A DNA stretch of 64,000 nucleotides, taken from Streptomyces litmocidini (GTDB taxonomy: Bacteria > Actinomycetota > Actinomycetes > Streptomycetales > Streptomycetaceae). The notes under the pieces are model-generated. The model did not search any database. It had not been told where the DNA came from and saw only the letters and a program-made list of their open reading frames with translations. The position numbers were made by a program, and so were the translations under genes. The DNA lies in contig NZ_BMTQ01000006.1 in assembly GCF_014649755.1 (NCBI RefSeq), positions 1-64,000 on the forward strand, in the 5' to 3' direction. This document shows, piece after piece, positions 34,877 through 44,287 of this stretch. Position 1 is the stretch's first letter. Each line of letters starts with the position of its first letter.

Positions 34877-37800
34877 TCAACGTCCCGGACGGAAAGCCTT
34901 CGTGGCCTGCTCGTACACCTCGGACACCTTGTCGCGCTCGCTCTCCGGACCGATGACCTGGACGACGTGGTACCGACCGCCGTCGATCAGGGCGAGGTTG
35001 CGCACGAACACCTCGCGGCCCGTGCTGTCCAGCCAGGTGTAGTCGCCCTCCGCCGTCGGCGTCCGGCCGATGTCCACCCGGCGCGCCCGCACCACCTGTG
35101 ACCAGCTGGAGGACCGGTACGGCGCCAGCTCGCGCTCCTTGGCGTTCTGGTACTCCAGCGGATCCGCGCCGTTGTCCCGGACGCTGTCCCGGCCGGGAAC
35201 GACGATCAGCGTGAAGTCCCCGCCGGTGTAGCGCACTTGCCCGGCGTCGTTGACCGGGCTGCGCCGCCATCCCTTCGGGACCCCGATCCGGAAGCCCTCC
35301 GGGTCCTGGCGCAGGTCGTACCCGGCGGCGAGCGCGGGGGCCGAAGGATCCGCCGGGGGCGGGGTGGTGGCCGGGCGCGTGGTCGGTCTCGTGGTCGGCT
35401 TCGCGGTCGTTCCGGCGGGCGGCCCCGTGGTCGCGGGCGGGCCGGACGCAGAGCCCGTCGCGGTCCCGGGCACGGTCGGCGCGGCGGACCGCCCCTCCTT
35501 CCCCGGCATGAACAGGACGGCGTACGCGACGGCTCCCGCGAGCAGCAGGAGGACGAGGATCAGGAGCGTACGGCCCAGGGAACGGGGGGAGCCCGGGGCC
35601 CGGGAGGACGACGCGCGCGCGGAGGACCGCGGGGTGCGCGGGGCGCGCTGCGGGAGCTCCCCGTCGAACTCCTCGTGGAGGCCGTCCTGGAACTCCTCGC
35701 GGAAGCCGCCCCCGGACTCCTCGCGGAAGCCGCTCCGGGACTCCTCCCAGAACTCCTCACGGAACTCCTGGCGGTGATCCGGCTGTACGCGCGCGTTGCC
35801 GTACTCGTGGTCGTGCGGGGCCTCCTGCCGGGCGGCGGGGCCCGGGACCCTGCCGCGCTTGTGACGGTGGCGGCCCGCTCCCGCTCCCCCGCGCCACCGG
35901 CGCACCAGCTCGCCGCGCCGGCGCACGATCGGCAGCCGCGCCTCGTCGAAGGACGGCAGCGGTACGACTCCGAACCCGGCGTCCGGCTCCGGCGCCGAGC
36001 GGACGAGGGAGCGCAGCCAGCCGCGCAGCTCCTCGAAGTCGGGCCGCTCGGTGGGGTCCTGGCGCAGCAGGGACTCGACGACCGGGCGCAGGGGCCCGCA
36101 CTCCTCGGCGAAGGCCGGCGGCTCGGCACAGACCAGCTGGACCAGCTCGGCCGCGCTGTCCTCGGGGTACGGGGCGTGGCCCTGGACGGCGCGGTAGAGG
36201 AGCGCGCCGAGCGCCCACAGGTCGGTGGCGGGGCCGATCGGCGGGGCGAGGCGCCAGTTCTCGTGCACGGGCCCGGCCTGCTCGGGCGCCCAGCGCTCGG
36301 TCACGGCGCCGACGACCGCGATCCGGGTCTGGCGGGCACGCTCGGCGGCGAGCCGCGTGGTCGGACCCCGGTGCGCCTGGGCCGGGATCGCGACCGGCGC
36401 TTCGTCCCGGGCGCCGACGGGAACCGGGAGCCGCGTGGGGTCCGGGGTCGCCGCGGTGTACCCGGCGGGCAGGGCGGGACGGCCCGAGCCGGGCAGCAGG
36501 GGGCCGCCACCGGCCGGGATCGGTCCGGAGCCGTCGCGCGAGGCGTGCGGGCCGTCGCTCCAGCTGCCGGCCAGCATCACGCGCGGCGGGCCGGTCTGCG
36601 GGCCGCCGCCGTACGGCTCGTCGCCCTCGTCCTCGTCGCCCTCGTCCTCGGCCATCCGCGCCCACCACTGCGGTTCGGGCGCTCCGGACGCCTGTGCCGT
36701 CGGCGGCGGGGGCGGCTCCGGCGACGCGGGGCGCTGGGCGGGGAGCGCACCGGTCTCGCCGAGCCGGGCGGCGGCGCGCGCGCCGGCGCGGTACGCGGCG
36801 ATGGCCCCGGCCCGCGCGGCCCGTACGTCGGCGGTGGGCGGCGCGGCCACGGGCCGCGTCTCGGCGGCGGGCGCGGCCCGCCCGTAGGGGTCGGCACCGT
36901 AGGGGTCGGGGGCGGCGGGGCCCTCGGGGGCGTGGCCGGTGCGGGTGCCGGTGCCCGCGCCTGTGCCGTCCGGGTACGGTTCGCCGTCGAACCCGCCGTC
37001 CTCCTCGTCCCCGTCGCCTTCCTCGTACACCTCCACCTCGTACGCCTCGGAGCCGTGCCCGCCGGACGTGTACTCCTCCGAACCGTACTCTTCGGAGCCG
37101 TACTCCTCCGAGCCGTACCTCTCCGAGCCGTACCCCTCGGGGCCGTACCCCTCCGTCTCGTACGCCTCGGAGCCGTACTCCTCGAACCCGTGCCCCTCGG
37201 AGCCGCGCTCCTCCGATCCGTACGCCTCAGGCCCGTACCCCTCAGGCCCGTACCCCTCAGGCCCGTACGGATCGGCGACGTACGGATCGGCCGGGTGGGC
37301 GCCCTGTCCGGGCACCGCCGGCTCGTGCTCCTCGTGTTCCTCGTCCTCCCCGTGCTCCCCGTGTTCGGGCGCCGGGGGCGGCGCGAAGGCGTCCGGCTGT
37401 TCCGGGACCGCCGCGTAGCCGCAGAGGGCCTCCTCGGCCGCGCCCACCGCGAGGCCGCTGAGGACCACGCGGCCGTCGTCGCAGACGAGCACGGTCCGGG
37501 CCGTGATGTTCCGGTGCACCCAGCCGTGGGCGTGGAGGGCGCGCAGGGCGGTGAGGACGTCGGCGCCTATCTCGGCCGCGCGGTACGGGTTGAGGGGCCG
37601 TTCGGCGAGCAGCGCGGCCAGCGGTCTGGCCGCCACGCGCTCGCTCACTATCCACAGCGAGCCGGCCTCCGCGAAGACGTCGAAGACCTGGTCGAGCAGG
37701 GGGTGGTCGGGGATCTGCGCGGCGGCCTGGGCCGCCTCGATGGCCCGGCGCACGACGGGTTCGGCCGGTCGGCGGGTGGCCGCGCCCGCTCCGTCGTAGG

Positions 37801-37996
37801 CGTCGACGGGGCCGTCCCGTCCGTCGAGCACCTCGGCATCGACGAACTCCGGGAGCGGAACCTGGCGGACCAGGACCTCCTGCCCGCTGTACGTGTCGAA
37901 GGCGCGCGTCTCCACCGGGTCGTACGCGTCGGCGTCCGCCGGTGGCAGCGGCAGGCGGTAGCGGTCGGCGAGCACCCTTCCCGCGTAGTCGTCCAC
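34877..37996 (-). CDS. Membrane pseudokinase with Tyr-Gly-Ser-Glu repeat insertion
   Basis: The protein has about 1039 residues; the GTG at 37996 was chosen because GGGGAGG lies just upstream (an ATG at 38017 would add 7). It has a kinase-like fold, but the key residues are changed: there is no glycine-rich loop, the VAVK lysine is Arg (VLVRQ, about 44), the HRD aspartate is Asn (HRNITARTVL, Asn163) and DFG reads SGL (180-182). Where the activation segment should be lies a repeat-rich insertion of several hundred residues. The C-lobe resumes at RWAPEQ and DLWALGALLY. One membrane helix (about 808-830) leads to an outside domain related to that of the downstream kinase. It is probably a catalytically dead scaffold or sensor. 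Confidence 0.88.
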   Translation of the reverse strand: MDDYAGRVLADRYRLPLPPADADAYDPVETRAFDTYSGQEVLVRQVPLPEFVDAEVLDGRDGPVDAYDGAGAATRRPAEPVVRRAIEAAQAAAQIPDHPLLDQVFDVFAEAGSLWIVSERVAARPLAALLAERPLNPYRAAEIGADVLTALRALHAHGWVHRNITARTVLVCDDGRVVLSGLAVGAAEEALCGYAAVPEQPDAFAPPPAPEHGEHGEDEEHEEHEPAVPGQGAHPADPYVADPYGPEGYGPEGYGPEAYGSEERGSEGHGFEEYGSEAYETEGYGPEGYGSERYGSEEYGSEEYGSEEYTSGGHGSEAYEVEVYEEGDGDEEDGGFDGEPYPDGTGAGTGTRTGHAPEGPAAPDPYGADPYGRAAPAAETRPVAAPPTADVRAARAGAIAAYRAGARAAARLGETGALPAQRPASPEPPPPPTAQASGAPEPQWWARMAEDEGDEDEGDEPYGGGPQTGPPRVMLAGSWSDGPHASRDGSGPIPAGGGPLLPGSGRPALPAGYTAATPDPTRLPVPVGARDEAPVAIPAQAHRGPTTRLAAERARQTRIAVVGAVTERWAPEQAGPVHENWRLAPPIGPATDLWALGALLYRAVQGHAPYPEDSAAELVQLVCAEPPAFAEECGPLRPVVESLLRQDPTERPDFEELRGWLRSLVRSAPEPDAGFGVVPLPSFDEARLPIVRRRGELVRRWRGGAGAGRHRHKRGRVPGPAARQEAPHDHEYGNARVQPDHRQEFREEFWEESRSGFREESGGGFREEFQDGLHEEFDGELPQRAPRTPRSSARASSSRAPGSPRSLGRTLLILVLLLLAGAVAYAVLFMPGKEGRSAAPTVPGTATGSASGPPATTGPPAGTTAKPTTRPTTRPATTPPPADPSAPALAAGYDLRQDPEGFRIGVPKGWRRSPVNDAGQVRYTGGDFTLIVVPGRDSVRDNGADPLEYQNAKERELAPYRSSSWSQVVRARRVDIGRTPTAEGDYTWLDSTGREVFVRNLALIDGGRYHVVQVIGPESERDKVSEVYEQATKAFRPGR
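37060..37285 (-). repeat. Coding repeats YGSEE/YGPEG in the pseudokinase
   Basis: Successive 15-base units encode YGPEG, YGPEA, YGSEE, YGSEA, YGSER and similar pentads, about 16 in all, in the middle of the kinase-like domain. The DNA repeat centres on CCGTACTCCTC. Confidence 0.85.
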
Positions 37997-38144
37997 GACG
38001 CCTCCCCACGCGCGCACGATGTCCCCCGTGGACCCACGGATCCCCCGGGATCGCGCGAATCCGTCAGTTCCGGTCCGGCACCGCGCAGTTGTCGGCTCTG
38101 TTCGGCTGCGTTCGGTCCGCGAACCTCACGATACGTGGCACCGG

Positions 38145-40568
38145 TCAGTCCTTGGGGCGGAACGTGGCGAACGCCGTCTCCCGCAGCGTCTTGCACTCCG
38201 CGCCGTTCCACTCGTCCGCCGCGCAGCTGATCATGATGGAGTAGCCGTGCGTGGCGTCCACCTTGAAGCCTCGGTTGAGCACGTGGACGCGGACGCCCTT
38301 CTGCGTGCGCTCGAACTCCCAGTCGGCGACCGTCGGGTAACCCTTGTACGAGACGGGCTTGATGCCGAGGTGCCGGTAGTCCTGGCTGGTGGCGGCCACG
38401 CCGTACCTGGCCAGCTCCCAGGCGGTCGCCGCGTTGTCCTTCGGGCTGTCGTTGTAGTCGACCTGGACGCGCGGGAAGCCGCCGCTCTCGCTGAAGATCG
38501 CGCCGAGCGAGTATCCCGGGATCGAGCGCTGCTCGAAGGACGCCGGCATCGCCATCGCGAAGTGCAGCGGGCCGTTGGTGACGAGGGCGTAGCCGGCGGG
38601 CAGCTGCTTGCCGGCGTCACCGCCGGGCTTGCCGGAGGGCGTGGTGCCGTTCCCTCCGCCCGTGGCGCCCGTCGTGCCGTCGGTGCCCGTCGACCCCGTG
38701 CCGCCGTTGTCGCCGGGCTGCACGCCGCCCTGCTGGCCGGAGCCCCCCGTGGACTGGCCCTGGGCTCCGCCGGAACCGGCGGCGCCGCCGGTTCCGGCGC
38801 CACCGGCCGTGGCGCCGGCCGAGGCGGTGGTGCCCCCGTCGCCCTTGCCCTGGTCGGCCTCGTCGCCCCCGCCACCGAGGGACACCGCGAGGATCGTCCC
38901 GAGCACGGCGAGGACGGCGACCGCGGCGATGATCACCAGGGTGCGGCGGGGCACGACGTCGGTCAGCGGCGCGCGGGCGGGGGCGGGCTTTCCGCCGCCC
39001 CGCAGCGGCTCGGTCGCGAGCCTCGGGGCCTGCGCCGGCTCGGCCTTCGCGGAGGCCGCCGCGTTCCGCACGGACTTCAGCGCGCCCCGCATCCGCTCGG
39101 CGGCGGCGTCGGGGCCCTTCTCGGCCGCGGGAACCGGCGGGGCCGTCTCCGGGCGCGGCGGCAGCGGTATGACGGTGGTGGCCTCGGGCGAGACCGCGGG
39201 CGCCGGCTCGGGCGCGTCGAGGACGGCCCTCAGCAGGACCCGGGCGCGGGCGTCGTCGAGCCGCTGCGCCGGGTCCTTGGCGAGCAGGCCGTAGATGACC
39301 TGCTCCAATTCGGGGCCGGCGTTCTTCGGCGGGTCGACCGGTTCGGTCATCACGGCCGTGAGGGTGGCGATGGCGGAGCCCTTGTCGTACGGCGGGCTGC
39401 CCTCGACCGCCGCGTAGATGAGGCCGCCCAGCGACCACATGTCGGCGGCCGGGCCGGGCTTGTGGCCGCGGGCGCGCTCCGGGGAGATGTACGAGGGGGC
39501 ACCGACGAGCATGCCGGTGGAGGTGATCGAGGGGTCGCCCTCCACCTGGGCGATGCCGAAGTCGGTGAGGACGACCCGGCCGTCCTCGGCGATCAGGACG
39601 TTGGACGGCTTCACGTCGCGGTGCAGGATGCCCTCGCGGTGCGCCGAACGCAGCACGTCGAGGATGGCGAGGCCGACCTCGGCGGCGCGCCGGGGCGTGA
39701 GCGTGCCGTCCTCGCGGATGGCGTCCGCGAGCGACTTGCCCTCGATGAGCTCCATGACGATCCACGGACGGTCGTCCTCGTCGACGACGTCGTACACGGT
39801 GACGGCGCCGTTGTTGCGGATCCGGGCGATGGCCTTCGCCTCGCGCAGGGTCCGGGTGATGAGGCGTCGCTTCTCGTCCTCGTCGATGCTCGTGGGGAAG
39901 CGGAGTTCCTTGACGGCGACGGTGCGGCCGAGGGTCTCGTCGACGGCGCGCCACACGGTGCCCATGCCGCCGCGCCCGAGGACCGCGCCGAGCCGGTAGC
40001 GGCCCGCGAGCAGCCGCCCCTCGCCGACCGGTGCCTTGCGGAACCTGTCGCCGCCGCGCGTGGCGGCAGGACCGGTCCGGCGGTCGCTCTCGCCGTCGCC
40101 GTCACCAGCCCCGAAACCGGCGCTCCCGGTCGAGGGCTCGGTGCCGCGCAGCCGCCCGCCCACGACGGAGTCGTCGCCACCGGCTCCGGAACCCGTCGCA
40201 CCCGAACCCGTCGCGCGGGCGGGCGGCGCGTCCTGAGGCTCCTTCACGTCCGACCCGGCCTCCCGGGCCGCCGGGACCGGCGTGGGACCCGCGGACTCCG
40301 CGGGCTTCGCGGGCGCCGCGGACTTCTCGGGCTCCTCGGGCTCCTCGGATCCCACGGGCTCCGCGGGCTTCGCGTCCTCGACGCCCCGCCCCGGCTCCCG
40401 TCCGCCTCCCGGGCCCTGCGCACCCCTGCTGACCTGCGCGTCCTTCGCGTCTCGTGCCGACTCGCGCGCGGCCGGAACCGCTCCTCGGTCGCCGTCGGTC
40501 GCGGCCCCCGCGGCGGCGTCCCGCCTGGGGTCCCTCGCCTTGTCCCGCGACTGCTCCGCCTCCGACAT
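38145..40568 (-). CDS. Membrane Ser/Thr protein kinase with long charged N-terminus
   Basis: This 807-residue kinase starts at ATG 40568 (AGAGGGGAC upstream). Residues 1-185 are disordered and charged. The kinase domain (about 187-443) has GRGGMGTVWRA, VAVKEL, HRDVKPSNVLI, DFGIAQVEGD, GAPSYISPERARG and DMWSLGGLIY, so it should be active. One membrane helix is at about 537-560. A Gly/Thr/Ser-rich linker and an external domain of about 140 residues follow (LPAGYALVTNGPLHFAM...). It is the first of three consecutive kinase-like genes on this strand. Confidence 0.93.
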   Translation of the reverse strand: MSEAEQSRDKARDPRRDAAAGAATDGDRGAVPAARESARDAKDAQVSRGAQGPGGGREPGRGVEDAKPAEPVGSEEPEEPEKSAAPAKPAESAGPTPVPAAREAGSDVKEPQDAPPARATGSGATGSGAGGDDSVVGGRLRGTEPSTGSAGFGAGDGDGESDRRTGPAATRGGDRFRKAPVGEGRLLAGRYRLGAVLGRGGMGTVWRAVDETLGRTVAVKELRFPTSIDEDEKRRLITRTLREAKAIARIRNNGAVTVYDVVDEDDRPWIVMELIEGKSLADAIREDGTLTPRRAAEVGLAILDVLRSAHREGILHRDVKPSNVLIAEDGRVVLTDFGIAQVEGDPSITSTGMLVGAPSYISPERARGHKPGPAADMWSLGGLIYAAVEGSPPYDKGSAIATLTAVMTEPVDPPKNAGPELEQVIYGLLAKDPAQRLDDARARVLLRAVLDAPEPAPAVSPEATTVIPLPPRPETAPPVPAAEKGPDAAAERMRGALKSVRNAAASAKAEPAQAPRLATEPLRGGGKPAPARAPLTDVVPRRTLVIIAAVAVLAVLGTILAVSLGGGGDEADQGKGDGGTTASAGATAGGAGTGGAAGSGGAQGQSTGGSGQQGGVQPGDNGGTGSTGTDGTTGATGGGNGTTPSGKPGGDAGKQLPAGYALVTNGPLHFAMAMPASFEQRSIPGYSLGAIFSESGGFPRVQVDYNDSPKDNAATAWELARYGVAATSQDYRHLGIKPVSYKGYPTVADWEFERTQKGVRVHVLNRGFKVDATHGYSIMISCAADEWNGAECKTLRETAFATFRPKD

Positions 40569-40757
40569 GCGTCCCCTCTGCGATCCCTGATCTTCGCCGC
40601 GTCTGCCGCTTCCCGCGCGATGCGGTAACCCGCCCTGGAAGAGAGGCCATTGTCTCTCACCTCGGGGCGGGTGACGCCCCCGGGTCCGCACTCCGGGATA
40701 CGACGCCTCCGCTCGCCCCCGAGGTTCCCACCGGGCGCGGGCCCCCCGGACACCCTG

Positions 40758-42464
40758 TCAGATGGGGACGATGTCCGGCGCCCCGAGCCGTGCGGCGTCC
40801 GCGGTCAGGTCGTCGGGCTGCCGCTGCGACTCCCGCTCCGCCTCCACCCGCTTCGCGTAGTGCTCGACCTCCTTCCCGATCTGGTGCTCGTCCCAGCCGA
40901 GCACCGGGGCCATCAGTTCCGCGCACTCGCGGGCGCTGAGCGCGCCCCGGTCGAAGGTCTCGATGGAGATCCTGGTCCGCCGGGTGAGGACGTCGTCGAG
41001 GTGGCGCGCGCCCTCGTGCGAGGCGGCGTAGACGATCTCGGCCCGCAGGTAGTCCTCGGCCGCCGCGAGCGGTTCGCCGAGGCTCGGGTCGGCCTCGACG
41101 AGGTCGAGGACCTCCTCCGTCAGGGAGCCGTAGCGGTTGAGGAGGTGCTCGATCCTGACGACGTGCAGCCCGGTCCTCGCGGCGATCCTCGCCCGCGCGT
41201 TCCACAGGGCCCGGTAGCCCTCGGCGCCGAGGAGCGGGGTGTCCTCGGTGACGCAGGGGGCGACGCGCTGGTCGAGGCCGTGCACCGCCTCGTCGACGGC
41301 GTCCTTCGCCATCACGCGGTACGTCGTGTACTTGCCGCCGGCGACGACCACGAGGCCGGGGACCGGGTGGGCGACGGTGTGCTCGCGGGAGAGCTTGCTG
41401 GTGGCGTCGGACTCGCCGGCGAGGAGGGGGCGCAGGCCGGCGTAGACGCCCTGGACGTCGTCCCGGGTGAGCGGGGTGGCGAGCACGGTGTTCACGTGCT
41501 CCAGGAGGTAGTCGATGTCGGCGCTGGATGCGGCGGGGTGCGCCTTGTCGAGGTCCCAGTCGGTGTCGGTGGTGCCGACGATCCAGTGGCGTCCCCAGGG
41601 GATGACGAAGAGCACGGACTTCTCGGTGCGCAGGATCAGTCCGGTCGTCGAGTGGATGCGGTCCTTGGGCACGACGAGGTGGATGCCCTTGGAGGCGCGG
41701 ACGTGGAACTGGCCGCGCTCCCCGATGAGGGCCTGGGTGTCGTCCGTCCACACGCCGGTGGCGTTGACGATCTGCTTGGCCCGGATCTCGTACGCGATCC
41801 CGGCCTCCACGTCCTGGACGCGCGCGCCGACGACCCGCTCGCCCTCGCGGAGGAAGCCGGTGACGCGGGCCCGGCTGGCGGCCCTGGCGCCGTAGGAGGC
41901 GGCGGTGCGCACGAGGGTGGTGACGAAGCGGGCGTCGTCCATCTGGGCGTCGTAGTACTGCAGGGCGCCGACCAGGGCGTCCTTCTTCAGGCAGGGCGCG
42001 ACCCGCAGGGCGCCCTTCCGGGAGAGGTGCCGGTGGACGGGGAGGCCGCGGCCGTGGCCGGAGGAGAGCGACATCGCGTCGTACAGCGCGACTCCCGAGC
42101 CGGCGTAGAACCGCTCCCAGCCCTTGTGCTGGAGGGGGTAGAGGAAGGGGACCGGCTTCACCAGGTGGGGGGCGAGCCGCTCCAGGAGGAGTCCGCGCTC
42201 CTTGAGCGCCTCCCGCACGAGGGCGAAGTCCAGCATCTCCAGATAGCGCAGGCCGCCGTGGATGAGCTTGCTGGACCTGCTGGAGGTGCCGGAGGCCCAG
42301 TCGCGGGCCTCCACGATGCCGGTGGAGAGTCCTCGGGTGACGGCGTCGAGGGCGGTCCCGGCGCCGACCACTCCGGCGCCGACGACCAGCACGTCCAGCT
42401 CTCGGTCGGCCATGGCCGCGAGCGCCTCGGCGCGCTCGGCGGGTCCCAGTGTCGCTGTCCTCAC
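40758..42464 (-). CDS. glpD: Glycerol-3-phosphate dehydrogenase (FAD-dependent)
   Basis: This 568-residue membrane-associated flavoenzyme oxidises glycerol 3-phosphate to DHAP and feeds electrons to quinone. Seen: the FAD motif LVVGAGVVGAGTALDA, SGTSSRSSKLIHGGLRYLE and VAGGKYTTYRVMA. A C-terminal DAO_C domain contains VRIEHLLNRYGSLTEEVLDL. The GTG at 42464 was chosen because GGGAGG lies 7 bases upstream, although the frame is open further. No glpF or glpK is adjacent. It is divergent from a nucleotide-sugar dehydrogenase gene. Confidence 0.95.
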   Translation of the reverse strand: MRTATLGPAERAEALAAMADRELDVLVVGAGVVGAGTALDAVTRGLSTGIVEARDWASGTSSRSSKLIHGGLRYLEMLDFALVREALKERGLLLERLAPHLVKPVPFLYPLQHKGWERFYAGSGVALYDAMSLSSGHGRGLPVHRHLSRKGALRVAPCLKKDALVGALQYYDAQMDDARFVTTLVRTAASYGARAASRARVTGFLREGERVVGARVQDVEAGIAYEIRAKQIVNATGVWTDDTQALIGERGQFHVRASKGIHLVVPKDRIHSTTGLILRTEKSVLFVIPWGRHWIVGTTDTDWDLDKAHPAASSADIDYLLEHVNTVLATPLTRDDVQGVYAGLRPLLAGESDATSKLSREHTVAHPVPGLVVVAGGKYTTYRVMAKDAVDEAVHGLDQRVAPCVTEDTPLLGAEGYRALWNARARIAARTGLHVVRIEHLLNRYGSLTEEVLDLVEADPSLGEPLAAAEDYLRAEIVYAASHEGARHLDDVLTRRTRISIETFDRGALSARECAELMAPVLGWDEHQIGKEVEHYAKRVEAERESQRQPDDLTADAARLGAPDIVPI

Positions 42465-42777
42465 GGTGCTGCCTCCCGTCGTCCCCCGTCCGTCCCGCAC
42501 GGTCTCCGCACGCCCTCGTCCCCCCTTCCCGGGCGGGACGCGCACAAGCCGTGAACCGGGCCCGTGTGGTCCGGCTCACAGCTCGATTCTGGCCCGCCCC
42601 CGCGGCTTCGGCCACCGTCTCGCCGCCAACCTGTGGATAACACTCGGCGATCTTCGGCCCCACAATGCCGCATATCGGTCATATTTACGCCTAGTCTGAC
42701 ATTGCGCTCGACCCGTTCTGTCCACCGGGCTTGCGCCCCGCGTCCCCTCCGGCTACTGGGAAGGACGGCCCACCCCC
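42465..42777. other. Divergent promoter region glpD / nucleotide-sugar dehydrogenase
   Basis: The region is 313 bases without a gene. A TAGTCT (42694-42699) inside an unusually AT-rich patch (about 42672-42702) is a candidate -10 for the rightward gene. Bases 42632-42640 read TGTGGATAA, the complement of a perfect DnaA box TTATCCACA, but only one such box is seen. Confidence 0.45.
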
Positions 42778-44019
42778 ATGCCCGCTGACCTCGCCGTCAT
42801 CGGCCTCGGCCACCACGGACTCCCCCTGGCCCAGGCCGCCTCCGCCGCAGGCATCGACACCATCGGCTACGACACCGACCCCCGCCCCGCCGCCGAACTC
42901 GCCGCCGGCCGCTCCCCGGTCGACGGTTCCCTCACCGCCCCCGAGATCCGCCGGATGCTCTCGGGCAGCTTCCGGCCGACCACCGACCCCGCCGAGCTCG
43001 GCCGGGTCCGCACCGCCGTCCTCTGCGCCCCGACCCCCCTCGGCCCCGACCGGACGCTCGACCTCACCGCCGTCACCGACGCCGCCCGCGCGCTCGCCGC
43101 CCGGCTGCGCCCGCACACCACCGTCCTCCTGGAGTCCCCGGTCCCCCCGGGCACCACCGAGGGCCTCCTCCGCGAGACGCTGGAGACGGGCTCCGGCCTG
43201 CGCGCCGGACGCGACTTCCACCTCGCGTACTCCCCCGGCCGCCTCGACCCCGGCAGCCGCACCCACGGCTACGCCGGCACTCCCAAGGTCATCGGCGGCC
43301 TCACCCCGGCCTGCACCGAGTCCGCGGCCGCCTTCTACGGCCGGCTCACCGACAAGGTGGTACGCGCGCGTGGCCCCCGCGAGGCGGAGACCGTCAAGCT
43401 CCTGGAGACCAACTTCCGGCACGTCAACATCGCCCTCGTCAACGAGATGGCGGTCCTCTGCCACGAACTCGGCGTCGACCTGTGGGACGTCATCCGCTGC
43501 GCCGAGACCAAGCCCTTCGGCTTCCAGGCCTTCCGCCCCGGTCCCGGCGTCGGCGGCCACGGCGTCCCCGTCGACACGGTCGGCGCCCACCGCCCGCTCC
43601 GCCTCGTCGAACTCGCCGGCCAGGTCAACGAGCGCATGCCGCAGTACGTCGTCCAGCGCGCCGCCACCCTCCTCAACGAGCACGGCAAGTCGGCCCGCGG
43701 CGCCCGGATCCTCCTCCTGGGCATCACGTACAAGCCGGACCTCCCCGACCGGCAGGGCTCCCCCGCCGACGAGATCGCCCGCCGCCTCATGGACCTGGGC
43801 GCCGCCGTCAGCTACCACGACCCCCACGTCCCCGACTGGCGCGTCCGCGAGCTGCCCGTCCCCCGGGCGGACTCCCTCTACGAGGCCTCCGCCCACGCCG
43901 ACCTGACGGTCCTCCTCCAGCACCACCGCACGTACGACCTCCAGGGCCTCTCGGTGAAGGCCCAGCTCCTCCTGGACACGCGGGGGGCGACGCCCGCCGG
44001 AGCGGCCCACCGCCTCTGA
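42778..44019 (+). CDS. UDP-glucose/GDP-mannose dehydrogenase-like protein lacking the catalytic Cys
   Basis: This 413-residue protein has the three-domain layout of NAD-dependent nucleotide-sugar dehydrogenases. Rossmann start: LAVIGLGHHGLPLA. LCAPTPLGPDRTLDL and ESPVPPGTTEG follow. ETNFRHVNIALVNEMAVLC is in the central helix, and the C-terminal GITYKPDLPDRQGSPADEIARRL is the sugar-binding domain. In the family the active-site loop reads GGHCxPVDP. Here it is GPGVGGHGVPVD, with Gly262 in place of the cysteine. Overall conservation suggests a functional protein, perhaps with altered chemistry. Confidence 0.88.
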   Translation: MPADLAVIGLGHHGLPLAQAASAAGIDTIGYDTDPRPAAELAAGRSPVDGSLTAPEIRRMLSGSFRPTTDPAELGRVRTAVLCAPTPLGPDRTLDLTAVTDAARALAARLRPHTTVLLESPVPPGTTEGLLRETLETGSGLRAGRDFHLAYSPGRLDPGSRTHGYAGTPKVIGGLTPACTESAAAFYGRLTDKVVRARGPREAETVKLLETNFRHVNIALVNEMAVLCHELGVDLWDVIRCAETKPFGFQAFRPGPGVGGHGVPVDTVGAHRPLRLVELAGQVNERMPQYVVQRAATLLNEHGKSARGARILLLGITYKPDLPDRQGSPADEIARRLMDLGAAVSYHDPHVPDWRVRELPVPRADSLYEASAHADLTVLLQHHRTYDLQGLSVKAQLLLDTRGATPAGAAHRL

Positions 44020-44287
44020 GGACGGCCCCGGCCGGAAATCCTTCCGCCATTGTCATGTACAGCTGCTAACCTCCGGGGTCTCAGCGCGCACCGTTCCACG
44101 CGCGCGCACGCCAGGGGGACCTGTCCCCGCCCGACCGGATCGCCACCGCCTTCGGCGTCCGCGTGACCGGTGGGTCGATGGCGCTGGTCACGTTCGGACC
44201 GGTCTCCGCGGCGCCGAGCACCGCGTTCACCGGCCGACACGCGTTCAGGACCGACCGCTCTTCACTTTCCCCGGGGGGATCCACAGC

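Noticed and set aside
35237..38230. A 997-codon rightward frame opposite the pseudokinase
   Set aside because: Composition is that of an antisense shadow (Arg/Gly/Ala/Val), and the leftward frame has a kinase fold, membrane helix and family-like ends.
42632..42640. Replication origin
   Set aside because: Only one DnaA box is present, and dnaA, dnaN or clustered boxes are absent.
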